Counted from the first letter of the stretch, positions 1 to 12,292 are shown. The stretch: DNA of 64,000 bases from Paraspadella gotoi (GCA_051294375.1 CM119264.1:1161923-1225922); one strand, 5' to 3'. Notes: generated by a model from the letters alone, not told the origin. Program-made: numbers and translations.

Positions 1-585
1 TTTTTTTCCTCTCCAACATATTTTTCCTAAGTGAAATCAAAATTCGGAAACACACTTTCCCCAATTTAATGAAACATTTTAAAAATAAATGCATTTTAAA
101 AAAAAAAAATATTAGCAGTACAGGTAGACCAAAAAAAGTAATTCTTCCAATAGAATTTTCTATTTAGTATTTAGTAATTTATTAGGTAATAACGCAAGGC
201 GTCCTAATCAAATCTAAATCTTCTTGAAATTGTTTTAGAGTGGATTTCAAGGACAAACCGTATTCTACATCTATTCGATGGTCATGATGCCAGATAATAT
301 TGCAATGGTCGGATTGCTGACACCACGTGTCACCAGAATGGTGATATCTTGCTTTCCACCGTCGGTCTTCTCTTCTGCAGATTGGATAAGTTCTTCGAGG
401 ATCCGATTTGGTTTTTGTTGTCGTCGTCGTTGTTGTCATGTCGTTGTCGTCGGTTCGAATATGGTGAATGAATTAAGGGTTTTAAGAACCTCAATCCGAC
501 GACGAGCGACGAACGACGACGACGACGAACAGCAAGAAAGGGAAACAAGGGAAACTTGATTCGAACACAACAGAACACAAACAAC

Positions 586-780
586 GACGACAATGACAAC
601 GACGACAATGATTAACGACGAACACGACAAGATCGACACATAACGACGACAATGACAACGACACAATGACAACGACGTACGCTAATGAACAACGACGACA
701 TTGACAACAACAATGACGACGACATAACAACGACGAACGAAAGACGAATTGACAGACGACGAACAATGACAACGACACCA
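586..780. repeat. Degenerate 15-bp AACGACGACAATGAC repeat
   Basis: Same array as 10673-10838 but with insertions and deletions that break the period. Confidence 0.75.
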
Positions 781-1269
781 ACGGGAAGAAGTCGGCAATT
801 AAATATGACAAGATTGGCGTTCCAAAATTTCACAGAAGAATGAAAAAGAGAAATTAAGTTAAAAGTTATGGAAATATAAGAACTAATGACGAGGATAAAT
901 ACATTAAATACAATGATGAGGTCGAACATTATGTCAAAAATGTAATTGGATATTTTTAAAGGAAAATAAAAAACAAAATTCGATATCGGTCTGATAACCA
1001 CGATAGGGAAAAAAAAGTTTTGAGCAAACAATACCAGATAGCGGTAACGAAATACTTATCAAATATAAATAAATAATAATATAAATAATATAATCTCGAT
1101 CCTAAATTAAATAAATTAAATAATAATATAATATATTAAATAATATTAAAAAAAAAAATTCAAATTGATGACGACCGACGGAACGAGACGAACAACGACT
1201 ATGATATCAACACCCCAAAAACGGAATACTAAAATATATCTCTTCCTTAGCGGCCAAAACATGCTGAAA

Positions 1270-1590
1270 AAAAAAAAGAGAGAGAGAGGAGAGAAAGAAG
1301 AGAGAGAGAGAGAGAGAGAGGAGGAGAGAGAGAGAGAGAAGAGAGAGAGGAGAGGGAGGGAGGCAAGCAAAAAGTAACATCAGCTCAAGACGTAGGGCGA
1401 GAATTCATGTGAATGTCTTTTCTGCTGTGGTGACCAAAAAGCAACGAGAGCAGAAAATTCGCGATCTTTACCGATTTGGAGGATCGAGGAGAGAGAGAAG
1501 GAGAGAGAGAGAGAGAGAGAGAGGAGAGAAGAGGAGGAGAGAGGAGAGAGAAGAGAGAGAAGAGGAAAATGAGAAAGAGGAAAAATATAA
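1270..1590. repeat. (GA)n purine tracts in block A copy 1
   Basis: GA/GGA runs at 1270-1372 and 1489-1590 enclose about 110 bases of ordinary sequence. Same layout at 11310-11590. Confidence 0.9.
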
Positions 1591-1639
1591 ATAGCAACAG
1601 TGAATGACATAAGACACAGAAAAACACACATTACATAGA

Positions 1640-1730
1640 CTCCATGATAACATGATGGATGCCTTAAAGCCACCAAAGCCTGTCCAGTGTCCAAAGTCCA
1701 AGGAGCAAACATAAGCATATTTATTATAAT
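1640..1730 (+). repeat. Dispersed repeat with AAAGCCTGTCC core
   Basis: Contains GATGGATGCCTTAAAGCCACC, CAAAGCCTGTCCAGTG and a TATTTATTA tail. Related to 11645-11735, 25803-25920, 33487-33600 and, inverted, 61610-61735. Confidence 0.6.
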
Positions 1731-2289
1731 AAAAGGAAATAATTTTTTGGTGATAACCTGTGGTGAATCGGGGTCGATTTCACCCGAAGCAAGTTGAAAA
1801 CGGGCGGATCGGAAGGACCGCTTAACGTCTCCCTCCAAGCAGTCGAAATGACATTTCCGGCCTCACCGACGGGGGCCAATTCCAAGGAAATCTCCACCAC
1901 TTGTCACCACATCACATTCACATTCCACCAACATTCGGGAATCTTCGACCCCTGGATGCACCACCATTGTGAGCCGACCTAATTCAGACCTTCATCAAAG
2001 CTCGGGATTGAAAAAAGATTTCCGGGACGAATCCCACATAAAGGTACCTCTAGCCTATTATCTTAACGAATTTAATATCTTGATCAAAGGGAACTCTAGC
2101 GGAGAGGAAGAAGAGGCAAGTTTCATCCTCAAATCGCTCATTTTTTCCCGAAACGGATTTTATATTAATCCGGCTCGAAGATTACGAACCGACGGACGAC
2201 AGGAAAAAGCAATTGACGGCCAATCTTCCGTTGGTGTTTTTTATTTCTCCTCCCTCTGGGCTGAATAAACCCGCCAGAGCTGCGAGTAA

Positions 2290-2600
2290 GCGTTAGAGGA
2301 AAGAAGAAGGGAGGAGGAAAGAGGGGAAAGAAGGTGGAAGGAGGGGAGAGGAATAGAGGGGGGGAGAGAAGGAGAAGATGGGAGGAGGAGGGGAGGGGAG
2401 AAAGGAGAAGAGGAGGAAGGAGAGGGGGAGGAATAGGGGGGCAGAGAAAAAATTAGTAAGGTGAGGGAAAAGATGAAAGAGCAGAAGTGAAGTTAGGGTG
2501 AAGCAGGTGGGTAAGATGATCGTGGTCAGGTGTTAGGAGTGATGGTCAGATCGTGGTCAGGTGTTATGGAGTGGTGGTCAGGGGGATCCGGTGATCATCT
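2290..2600 (+). repeat. G-rich purine tract and GTGGTCAGG repeat
   Basis: Purine-only G-rich sequence at 2295-2450, then tandem GATCGTGGTCAGGTG-type units (about 34 bp) at 2480-2590. Clearer in 13329-13447. Confidence 0.7.
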
Positions 2601-4006
2601 AGCCACAATAAGGGATGAAAAACTTTGGACCCCGTTTTAATTCCATTGCCCTTCTAATGCCGCCGCTTTTAATAACTTTATGGCCTTTCAGAGAATCCTT
2701 TATACCCTTTCCTGGCTGTTTTATGCCCTTCATGGCGATGCCTTTATACCCATTGTTCTGTTTTACCAACAAAAAAGAATTATTTTTTTTTTAACGGATC
2801 AAGAATTGTGGTTCATCATATTTATTTCTTCTATTTATTGTCAAATTCTTGATCTGGTTTCCCAATTGTTTGATCTTATTTTTTTAGATTAATCAACATG
2901 ATCCTATATTTTTTTTTGCATCACGCATAAAACGGGGTTAAAACCGAAAAAAAAATAGTTTTATCTTTACTCACGAGTTGGAAATTCGCAGAATTAAGTT
3001 TATCTATTTTCTTTCGTTTTATTAAATTTTCCCTGAAAAATTTTTTTTTCGTGCATACGGGCGAATTCAAAGAGGATGAAAAGAAACCCTTCTTCAACTC
3101 GTTACTGGAAAATTCATGGGATAATGTCTCACGGGTATGGCCCGCACGAAAATGAGAACAGTCTTCTTAAAGAAAAAATTCTTGGACCAGAATTTAACTA
3201 TTTACTTTTTTCTTTTTTGATATCTGTCTTTTACCATACAATTATATATTCTCCGAATATTTCTGATGAACTCTGGGTTTGGACCGCGCCAACCTATACC
3301 TGCAAAGATTGCTACTCTTTGGCAGCATCAACACGCGACCTCTCCTTCTTTCTCCTTCTCTCTCTCTCTCATCTCTCTCTCTCTCTGATTTCACCCTATC
3401 TCATCTGCTTCAATCCTCCTCTTATTCTTTCTTTCCTTACCAATAGATGATTTGAATTTGAATGAAAGGTTTAAAGAAATAACCATTCTCGATTTATTTG
3501 TATAAGAATTTATATTAAATAAAAGCCTATTAGAAGTAATTAGTAATTAATTCTTTTAAAAAAAAAAATTACAGGGAAAAATTATAGAAAAAAGAAATCC
3601 TGAAAAAAATCTGAAATTTAAAAAAAAACGGTAAGAAGATTTCGATATCTGTTTTTTGTTTAACACTCGAATTGCGAAAAGACTTTAGCACCCGCCGTTT
3701 TTATGGCGTGATGTAAAAATAATTCTGATTGAATTAAATTTTGTTAATTGTTAAATTTGTTACGAATTTTTGTATTTTTTGTATTTATTTTTATCTAAAA
3801 ATTCACGCACGCGTAGTTACTCTTTCTATTTAAAAAAACCAAAATTTAAACTATTGAGCATCGACTGAAAGTTTCGAAAAAAAGCATCGGTTTTTTTAAT
3901 TTACACAAAGAATTATATAATTAAATATTAATTTTAAAAATAATAATGGCCCTTAACTTACTCTCTTAAAAAAAGGGCGGGACGCTGTACCTGTAAACCT
4001 CTCAAT
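2600..4006. other. AT-rich spacer, no gene seen
   Basis: Degenerate ATGCCCTTTATACCC repeats at 2660-2760, a CT run at 3355-3390, then AT-rich sequence. Open frames of up to 124 codons show no family motif and are not preserved in the other copies of the block. Confidence 0.6.
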
Positions 4007-4623
4007 AGCCCTATTTTCGAGAACAGCCCCTTTTGTCCTAAATTGGAATGGAAGATTCATTTTTTTGAGTAAAAGGATTAGGTAGAGGTTTAGAGGTTAG
4101 GAAAATTAGGTTAGTGATTAAGGTTAGGGACTTGGTTTGTTGATTAGGGTAGGGAATTTTTGGGCTAAGGACTATAAGTTTTAGTGTTAGAGGTTGGTTA
4201 AAAATTAAGGGATAGGGAACTAAGGATTTAAGGATTATGTAAAGGTTACAGATTAGAGGTTTGATATAAGGGACTAAAGGATTAAAGTATTAGGATTTTA
4301 TGGTTACAGATTAGTGTTAGGGAATTAGGAAACTAAGGATTAAGGATTTAGGTTAAGGTTACGATTAGAGGTTAGGGAAGGGACAAGGATTAGGATTATG
4401 TAACAGTTTACAGATTAGAGTTAAGAGGGGATTAAGGTTCAGAGATTGGAATTATAAGTATAATATATATAATTCAAGAACTAGCTGTGAGTATACGCGT
4501 ACCAACTATTATTAAAAGCGCAGATTAACGAAGGAGAAAAGTGCTTGAGAAGATATATCGTAGAGTGTGTTTTCATCTAGACGATAAAAAGAACAGAAAT
4601 GGGGGAACTACGGAAAAGAGAGC
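4007..4623 (+). mobile_element. TIR-type element E1 with TTAGGG-like interior (copy 1)
   Basis: Left end AGCCCTATTTTCGAGAACAG, right end AGAAATGGGGGAACTACGG followed by AAAAGAGAGCC. The ends are imperfect inverted repeats of about 30 bp. Between them are degenerate TTAGG/TTAGGG/TTAAGG strings on the + strand. No open reading frame. Other copies: 13100-13288 (cut) and 14041-14548. Confidence 0.55.
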
Positions 4624-4749
4624 CGCCATTTTGGCATTCCTTCTGTTATTTATCCTTCTCTCCCTAAACGCGCAATGGATTGGGCGCAATGCTGCTTGAG
4701 CTTAGAGGCGATGGACGGAAGTAGGAGAGAATGTCTTTATAAACAAATG

Positions 4750-5460
4750 GGATAAATGGAAAAGAGAAAGGAAGAAAAAAGGGGAGGGTGGGAAAGTAGG
4801 AAAAAAATAGAAATTGATTTTATACGGGAGGAGGGAGAAAAAATGAGAGAAAAAGAGGAGAGGGAAGTAGAGAAAAAGATAGGGAAGAAAAAAAAAGAGA
4901 AAGGAATTAAAGGGAGGATAGGGGAGAAAAACAAGAGAGGGGAAGAAAAAAGGAAGGAATTTAAGAGAGGAGGGAGAAAAAACAAAAAAAGAGAGGGGAA
5001 GAAAAAAAAGGGAAGGAATTAAGGGCAGGATGGGAGAAAAACAAAGAGAGGGAATAAAAAAGGGAAGGAATTAAGGAGAGGAAAGGGGAGAAAAAAGCAA
5101 AAAAAGAGAGGGCAAGAAAAAAAGGGAAGGATAAGGAGAAGGGAGAAAACAAAAGAGGAGAGGGAAGAAAAGGGCAAGGAATTAAGGAAGAGGAAGGGAG
5201 AAAAAAACAAAAGCCGAGAGGGAAGAAAAAAAAGGGAAAAGAATTAAGGAGGAGAAAGGAGAAAAAACAGGTTCGAAGAGCAGAGAGGGGATAGAAAAAA
5301 AGTGAAGGAAATCTAAGAGACGGCGAAGGAAGAAAAACCAACCAAAAGAGGGAAGGAAAAAAGAAGGGAAAAAGGGAATTGAGAAATGGAAGAAAAACAA
5401 AGAGGAGGAAAAAAAAGATGAGGAAAGAAGGGGGACAAAAGGGAGGAAGAAATTAAATTT
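4750..5460 (+). repeat. Purine minisatellite, about 55-bp units
   Basis: Repeated GGGAAGGAATTAAGG, then GGGAGAAAAACAAAGAGAGG, recurring about every 50-58 bases. Essentially all purine on the + strand. Long open frames on both strands are products of this repeat. Confidence 0.8.
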
Positions 5461-5846
5461 AGATAGAAAAAAAAAGAGATGACGAAATATAAATGAATAA
5501 AAATAAATACTAAAAATAAAAAGGTAAAATTTAAAAAGAAATTACAAAAAAATAACGAAAAAAAGGTAAGGTCCCGATACAATAAATGTTGTATTTAAAT
5601 GTTTGTAATTTTTTGTATTTTTGTATTTAAATATTGTAATTTTAATTTTTGGGTTAAATTCCCCGACCAAGAAGGAAAAATTGGGCTGAGGGAATTAAGG
5701 AATCCTTTTTTAGGATAAAATTGTTGCTTTTTGCCTTGTTGTACTGTATAATAAAAAAAACAGTAAAAAATAATATAATAAACCCTACAGTAAAAAAATT
5801 ATTCGACTACTTTCGCAACGCCACATATTCATCTTAATTTTGAAAA
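5380..5846 (+). other. Segment inverted relative to block A copy 3
   Basis: Matches the reverse complement of 15165-15690, for example AGGATAAAATT and CCTTGTTGTACTGTATAATA here against TTATACAGTACAACAAGG there. Flanking sequence on the right (GGGTTAGCTTATATTAG) is in the same orientation in both copies. Confidence 0.8.
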
Positions 5847-5848
5847 AA

Positions 5849-6176
5849 TTGGGTTAGCTTATATTAGTTAAGATTAAGGTAAATGTTAAGAAATTTGATA
5901 AGGATGAGAGGATTAAGAGAATTAATTTAAGTTAAATTAATTTATAAAATAAGAATTACGTATAAGGTAAGTTGGAAAAATTCAGGGTTAAGCCATGATT
6001 AGGGGTTAAAGGATTTTAGATTCAAGGTTAGAATTAAGGAATTAGGGTTTGAAATCTATGTTGTTTTTTAGATTTGGTAATAAATTAAAGATCAATATTT
6101 AAGGTTACATTAAAAATTCATTTCAATAAATTTAAAAAAAAAACGGGAAAATGCGGTGGCTTCCAAAAAGAGAGCA
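5849..6176 (+). mobile_element. TTAGGG-like element E2, right part
   Basis: Degenerate TTAAGGTTA/TTAGGG strings ending in AAACGGGAAAATGCGGTGGC and CCAAAAAGAGAGC, the right-end pattern of the family. Matches 15690-15995. Confidence 0.5.
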
Positions 6177-6329
6177 AGTGAACTTGAGGGTAACAAAAAA
6201 AGAAATGAAGAGAAAGAAGGAAAATGAAAATTATTATTTTTCTTTTTTTTTTAAACTTTTTCTTTCTTTTTTTTTTTAATTTTTTCTCTTGATTCAAGTT
6301 TTCTTTTTTTTCAGCTCCGAAAAATCCTT

Positions 6330-6354
6330 NNNNNNNNNNNNNNNNNNNNNNNNN
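6330..6354. other. Assembly gap, 25 N
   Basis: Run of N of uniform 25-base length, also used at 7415, 13289, 32463, 38873, 46975 and 61969, so a placeholder rather than a measured size. Confidence 1.
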
Positions 6355-6360
6355 AGAGAA

Positions 6361-6391
<31 letters not shown>

Positions 6392-7414
6392 ACAACTTGT
6401 GAAAAGAAGTGGCCTGCATATTGATAGCACTTGGCGGGCGCAAATCCTTTGAATAACTAAAACTCGTAAATAAAGAATGAGAACAAAATTGCGAGCCGAC
6501 AAAATGAAATTATTATTCGCCATGGAACCTTGCGTTACTTCTCTCTCTCTACTCTCTCTCTCTAGCTCTCTCTCTCTCTTCATCATCATTCTCTTCTCAT
6601 CGATCTCAGTCCTCGCATCTTCTTGCTCTCTTTCCCTCTCTCCTCGCTCATCAGTCTCGCCTCTCACACTTATCTTCTCGTCCTCGAAGTATACCGCTCA
6701 TCTGCTCCGCTCTCCTTCTCGCTCCTCATATCTCTCTCTCTCTCAGAGATCCCATTATTCATAATCACACCGAGAGGTCTCGATCTTCCATCTCCTCTTG
6801 GTTAGTTTCGTCTCGTCTTCGTCTCTCTCTGATTGCGTACTTGTACGACATAACACAATACATTCTTTTTATCTTTTCCTTGGTGCCACTCTCTTTCAGT
6901 TTCACAACTGCGCCGTTCTCTGACGCAGGTCGCTACCTAGGTCATCGTCAATCGTCGCGTAATCCGTCGTCGGTGCGTGTCGTCGAAGTCGTCGTCTTGG
7001 TGATCCGACAGAGTCTGGAAAATGGTCGCCCCAAAAAAAAAAAAATCTTCTTGAGAAAAATCATTTTTTGCGCGAAAATGGATAAAGAGAATGATGATCA
7101 TTGGAAGGGAGAGGGGAGGAGAGAGAGGGAATGAGAGAGTGGAGAGAGAGAGGGAAAGAGAGAGAGGAGAAGAGAGAGAGGAGAGGAAGGAAGAGAGAGA
7201 GAAGAGAGAGGAGAGGAGGAGGAGAGGAGAAGGAGGGAGAGAAGTAGAGAAGAAGAGAGAGAAGAGGGAAAGGGGAAAAGGGGGGAGGGGGGAGAGAGAA
7301 TTATTGATTGATTTGATTATTATCCAAGCAAGAAATAAGCAGAACAAAGATCTTAAAAACAAAAAGAAGAAAATAAAAATAAAATAATTGGTGGAAAAAT
7401 TTAATAACAAACCA
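6355..7414. repeat. CT/GA microsatellite zone
   Basis: GA run 6355-6390, C/T-rich tracts 6540-6835, ordinary sequence with GTCGTC strings 6930-7010, purine tract 7105-7300. Open frames here are Ser/Leu or Arg/Glu repeats. No gene seen. Confidence 0.8.
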
Positions 7415-7439
7415 NNNNNNNNNNNNNNNNNNNNNNNNN
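7415..7439. other. Assembly gap, 25 N
   Basis: Run of N between a purine-rich contig end and the CpG-rich segment. Confidence 1.
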
Positions 7440-8003
7440 TTTGTTTTTGTTTAGACTTTTACCCTTTTGTGAAAGTCGCCCTAAATCACCGCGTCTTAAA
7501 GACGCCTTCACGCTTCTCTTGACGAACCTCAATGAACCGGGCTTCACGCTTCTTGGTCTCCGCATTGAGACGGTCTTAAACGCGCGAAAACCAGAAAAAA
7601 TTTGTAAATTATTGTTCCGACACACTGATGGCGGGCGACTTGGATGGGAACCAGGGCGATCGATGAAGGTGCGCGTAGCGGATGTTCTTTCCCACTTACT
7701 TATCTGCGGCTTGACTGCTTTTCGTTCCCTTTTAAGTTACGAGGCGATCGATGGTGTCGTCGCGTCCATCAGCTCGCGGTAGTCGTTCGACCGAAAATAA
7801 TTCCGTCGTAATCTCACGTCGACTAGGGAATTCAGCTGAGTAATATTGGCGGAATCTGCATCTGATTTAAGTTTTGGCGTCGCAACATTGGCCGTCTCTT
7901 TCCGTTTCAGCAGTCTCCGAAAACTCAACTACGCGGTTGCGTCAAAGAAACAGTTTCATTCACGCAGACCACCTCCTCAATCCCTCTGGAAAGATTAACG
8001 AAG

Positions 8004-8681
8004 GTGGATTGTTTATTAAAAAGACATATAAGCCCAAGATTTTCTTTAATTTTTCGCACATCCGTCCGCAAATCAGGCAAGGCCATCCGCCTCCACTCCC
8101 TCGCCGTTCTCCGCGCAAGCGAAAAATCGACGAATTTCGCATGCGAGACATATTCCGGCGGCGATTTCGCCGTGCGCTTATGGAAAACGGAGGAACGAAC
8201 CGAAGATTTCGCGCGTACGAGGACGAACGAAACGATGAACCGAATCGTCCGATTCGACGCCCCCGGATCTAAATCCGCACAACGATCGTCGCGAGATCCG
8301 AGCGAGAAACGACTCTCGCCCTCTTGCCGTCGTACCCTGGAAAAAGACGCCGTCTCCCCGTCGATCGACTCCGCAGTTTTCGCGTCAAAGTCCGCGTCGC
8401 AGCCATTCGTCCTTCAAGTCAGCCCACGTTCCTCTCATCGCTCTCTTTCCCGGACACCACCCTACTATTGTCCTTGCCATCTGCTCCTCCTTGATGGCTT
8501 CCGCGGGCGCCTACGCCCTCCCGCCGTCACTCACTTACTTTCAATGATTTATTTTCAGCGCGGAATCCTAATGATGGCGACCTCTGACCTCTCACCGTTC
8601 TTGGAAATTGGCCGCGTGCGTGGTTCATCGACAGGATCAGTAGTCAGGTTCCGTCATACCATGCATTTTGTTTCTCTGTAG
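8004..8681 (+). CDS. Possible exon or gene fragment, unrecognised (225 codons)
   Basis: This is the longest open frame outside the kinase that is not made of simple repeats. It lies in a non-repetitive CpG-rich stretch (7440-8720). From about 8050 to 8500 its third codon positions are strongly C/G (GTC, CGC, TCC, GCC, TCG), like the kinase exons and unlike the flanks. The product is Arg/Ser-rich with no domain I recognise, and the ATG at 8004 lies in AT-rich sequence, so the true boundaries may differ; TTTATTTTCAG at 8545-8555 resembles an acceptor. A second frame (7874-8272) overlaps it, and a CpG-island promoter would also explain the composition. No second copy in the window allows a check. 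Confidence 0.3.
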   Translation: MDCLLKRHISPRFSLIFRTSVRKSGKAIRLHSLAVLRASEKSTNFACETYSGGDFAVRLWKTEERTEDFARTRTNETMNRIVRFDAPGSKSAQRSSRDPSEKRLSPSCRRTLEKDAVSPSIDSAVFASKSASQPFVLQVSPRSSHRSLSRTPPYYCPCHLLLLDGFRGRLRPPAVTHLLSMIYFQRGILMMATSDLSPFLEIGRVRGSSTGSVVRFRHTMHFVSL

Positions 8682-8719
8682 GGGAGTCGTGCGCTCGCGA
8701 GCGTTGCTGTACTCAGAGA

Positions 8720-9086
8720 TATCTTAGAGTATCTCGCTCCGCAGGACAAGAAATCGAAACGAGTGCAAAAGTAGGAATGTCCCAAAAATCTCTTTGTTTG
8801 AGAAGAATCTACTCTTTTGCGTGCGCGGAAACACAATGGGACAGAAATAAGAATGATGATGTACACTCATTGGAAGCCGAAGACCTGCGAGCAGAAGAGA
8901 GAGCCGATGTAGATATAGTAGGTGCGGAAGAACGAGAAGAAGAAAGAGAAGAGAGATGGACGCCGGATAACAGCCAGAGACGTTGGACATGAAAGTCAGA
9001 AATTAATTGACGGGGTATGCTATCATTAGTGAAGCACGAGAGAGAGAGAGAGCAGATGGAAGAGAGAAGAGAGAGAGAGTAGGAGA

Positions 9087-9128
<42 letters not shown>

Positions 9129-9357
9129 AGAGAAGAGAGAGCAGAGAGAGAAGAGAGATAGAGAAGAGAGAGATATTTTGAATTTGATTTGATTTTTATG
9201 CCCTCCAAATGTGAAAATTAAAACACAGTAACAATGCAATTGTTAATGAAGCTGTACAAAATATGAATGTACCTATTATTTAAAGAATGTTAAATAAATT
9301 GCAAAAAAAATTACAAAGTGGACTAAACCTGACCGCGGCCCAAGTGAATTATAGAAA
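8720..9357. repeat. GA-rich sequence and AT-rich spacer
   Basis: Mixed sequence to about 9020, (GA)n purine tract 9038-9175, then AT-rich sequence. A 71-codon frame at 8777-8992 is Glu/Arg-rich and has no recognisable motif. Confidence 0.7.
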
Positions 9358-9383
9358 TCGGATCTGCTTATAAGCAGATCCGA
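9358..9383. repeat. Perfect 26-bp palindrome
   Basis: TCGGATCTGCTTA followed immediately by its exact reverse complement TAAGCAGATCCGA, with no spacer. Confidence 0.97.
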
Positions 9384-9633
9384 CTAAAAAAACAGAATAT
9401 GTATTTTTCTAGTACTCCTACTACTTCTAATTAGTATATCTTTGTTTAATCTATAATCATCAAGTAAAATTAAACTTAACAATTGTAGATACATTCATAA
9501 TTTAACAAACAAGAATATTTACCTTAAATATGGACCTACATGCAATATTTTCTAGAGAAAGTAAAAGAGAGTAAGATGGAGAGAGAGATGACGAAAAGTG
9601 ATGCCCATCTAGATTGGTGGCAACAAATCGCGG

Positions 9634-9738
<105 letters not shown>

Positions 9739-9804
9739 GTCCTCAAGAGGCGAGAGGCAAAAAAGGAGGGCGAGAAAATCCTGACTTTATGTCGGGGATT
9801 TTGT

Positions 9805-9985
9805 GGCGACGAAGACGATGATTGTGATAGTGAATGTGATAGTGATAGTTATTGTGAGAGTTATTGCCATAGTGATTGTGATAGAGACTGTGATAGTGAT
9901 TTTGATAAGGACAGTGATTGTGATAATGAATGTGATAGTGATTGTGATAATGATTTTGATAGTAATATTTACTGTGATTACGATC
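9805..9985 (+). repeat. GATAGTGATTGT-type repeat
   Basis: Imperfect 6/12-bp repeat of GATTGTGATAGT. The long frame across it (Asp/Ser/Cys-rich) is repeat-encoded. Confidence 0.9.
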
Positions 9986-10592
9986 TCAGGCTATCTCACA
10001 TTTGCACTTTCACCGACTTAAGCTCTCACATTCTCACACAGTCACATTCTGCCATACAACGTGCTTTCCAGTGTCCAAGGGTCTCAAAGGATTCTTTACA
10101 CCAAGCAAGTACCAAGCAGTGAAACCAGTGAATTTTTTTTCCCCCAACATATTTTCCTAAGTGAAATCAAATTCGGAACACTTTTCCAATTTAAATGAAA
10201 CATTTTAAATCATTTTAAAAATATTAGCAGTACAAGGTAGACAAAAAAAGTATTTTCAAAGAATTTTCTTTAGTATTTAGTATTTATTTAGTAATTACCA
10301 AGTCCTATCAAATCTAATCTTCCGCAATCATTGTTCATAATGTTAGAGTGGATTCAAGACAAACCGTATTCAATTCATTCAGATGGTCATGATGCCAGAT
10401 AATATTGCAATGGTCGATTGCTGACCACGTTGTCACCAAATGGTGACTCTTGCTTTCCACCGTCGGTCTTCGTCTTCTTGCAGATGGATTAAGTTCTTCC
10501 GAGGATCCGATTTGGTTTTTGTTGTCGTCGTCGTTGTTGTCGTCGTTGTCGTCGTCGAATATGTGATGAATAAGGGTTTTAAGACCTCAATC

Positions 10593-10623
<31 letters not shown>

Positions 10624-10672
10624 AACAAGAAAGGGAAACCAGGGAAATTGATTCGACACAAAAGACACAACA

Positions 10673-10838
10673 ACGACGACAATGACAACGACGACAATGA
10701 TAACGACGACAATGACAACGACGACAATGACAACGACGACAATGACAACGACGTTAATGACAACGACGACATTGACAACGACGACAATGAGAACGACGAC
10801 AATGACAACGACGACAATGACAACGACACCAACAGGGA
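10673..10838 (+). repeat. 15-bp AACGACGACAATGAC minisatellite, about 10-11 units
   Basis: Near-perfect tandem units, preceded by (GAC)n at 10591-10625. Frames through it encode Asn/Asp or Thr/Met repeats. Confidence 0.95.
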
Positions 10839-11309
10839 AGAAGTCGGCAATTAAATTGACAAGATTGGTCGCTTCCAAAATTTCAGAAGAATGAAAAAGA
10901 GAATTAAGTTAAAAGTTATGGAAATATAAGACTAATGACGAGGATAAATTACATTAATACAATGATGAGGTCGAACATTATGTCAAAAATGTAATCTGGA
11001 TATTTTTAAAGAAAATAAAACAAAATTCGAATCGGTCTGATAACCACGATAGGGAAAAAAAAGTTTGAGCAAACAATACCAGATAGCGGTAACAATACTA
11101 TATCAAATATAATAAATAATAATATAAATAATAAATCTCGATCCTAAATAAATAAATAAATAATAATAATATAATATATTAAATAATTAAAAAAAAAATT
11201 CAAAACATTGATGACGATCCGACGACGACGACGACGACGACTATGATATCAACCCCCAAAAACGGAATCTAAAATATCTCTCCTTATAGCGGCCAAAACA
11301 TGGTTGAAG

Positions 11310-11316
11310 AAAAAAA

Positions 11317-11377
<61 letters not shown>

Positions 11378-11520
11378 AGAGAGAGAGGAGAGGGAGGGAG
11401 GCCAGCAAAAAGTAAATCAGCTCAAGACGTACGGGCGAATTCATTGAATGGTCTTTCTGTGGTGACAAAAAGCAAACGGAGCAGAAATTCGCTCTTTCGA
11501 TTTGGGGGAGAGAGAGAGAG

Positions 11521-11580
<60 letters not shown>

Positions 11581-11590
11581 GAGAAGAGGA
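11310..11590. repeat. (GA)n tracts in block A copy 2
   Basis: GA runs at 11310-11400 and 11509-11590, separated by the same ordinary sequence as in copy 1. Confidence 0.93.
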
Positions 11591-11644
11591 AAAATATAAA
11601 TAGAAACAGTGAGACAAAGACACAGAAAAACCATTTACATAGAC

Positions 11645-11735
11645 TCATGATAACATGATGGATGCCTTAAGCCACCAAAGCCTGTCCAGTGTCCAAAGTC
11701 AAGGGCAACATAGCATATTTATTAATAAAAGGATA
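11645..11735 (+). repeat. Dispersed repeat with AAAGCCTGTCC core
   Basis: GATGGATGCCTTAAGCCACC, then CAAAGCCTGTCCAGTG, then CAACATAGCATATTTATTAA. Same family as 1640-1730 and 25803-25920. Confidence 0.6.
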
Positions 11736-12292
11736 ATTTTTGGTGATACTGTGGGGATCGGGTCGATTCCGAGCGGGACTGCGGACTGAGAGCGCTTACG
11801 TCTCCTTCCTGCGGTGAATAATTTCGCGGTACAGCGATATTCCAGGATCTCTTGACGCCTCTTAATCACATTTCACACATTCACATTCAAACATTCACCA
11901 CATGCAGGGAATCTCAACCCCTTCACCACATTTGTGAGCCCGGACTGCATCAGACTTTGCATCAAAGCTTCGGGATCTGAAAAGTCCGGGGACGAATACA
12001 TATAAATGTACCTCTTGAGCCTATTTTCTAACGATATTTAATATCATTGATCAAAGGAGACTACTAAGCGGAACCGAAGAGGCAAGTTTCCATCCCTCAA
12101 TCGCTCATTTTTCGCACACGATTTATATTACATCCGCTGAAGATTACGACGAACGACGACGATGGAAAAAGCAAGACGCCAATCTTCGTTGGTTTCCCTC
12201 TGGGCGTGACGCAGCGTGGCGAGAGCGTTAGGAGGGGAAAGAAGGGATGGAGGGAAGAGGGGATAAGAGGTGGGGAGGGGAGAGGAATAGGA

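Larger units (their letters stand above)
1..6329. other. Block A, copy 1 (indel-rich)
   Basis: Aligns from end to end with 10131-13288 and 13314-16137, in the same orientation except for 5380-5846. Marker matches: GTCATGATGCCAGATAATAT at 279 and 10384; GGCGATCGTG-free purine tracts near 1270 and 11311; CTAGCCACAATAAG near 2600 and the related sequence near 13445. Copy 1 carries many extra single bases. No gene is recognisable; the open frames are repeat-encoded. Confidence 0.8.

Noticed and set aside
8777-8992. 71-codon Glu/Arg-rich gene
   Set aside because: Composition grades into the neighbouring GA tract; no motif, no second copy to test it.
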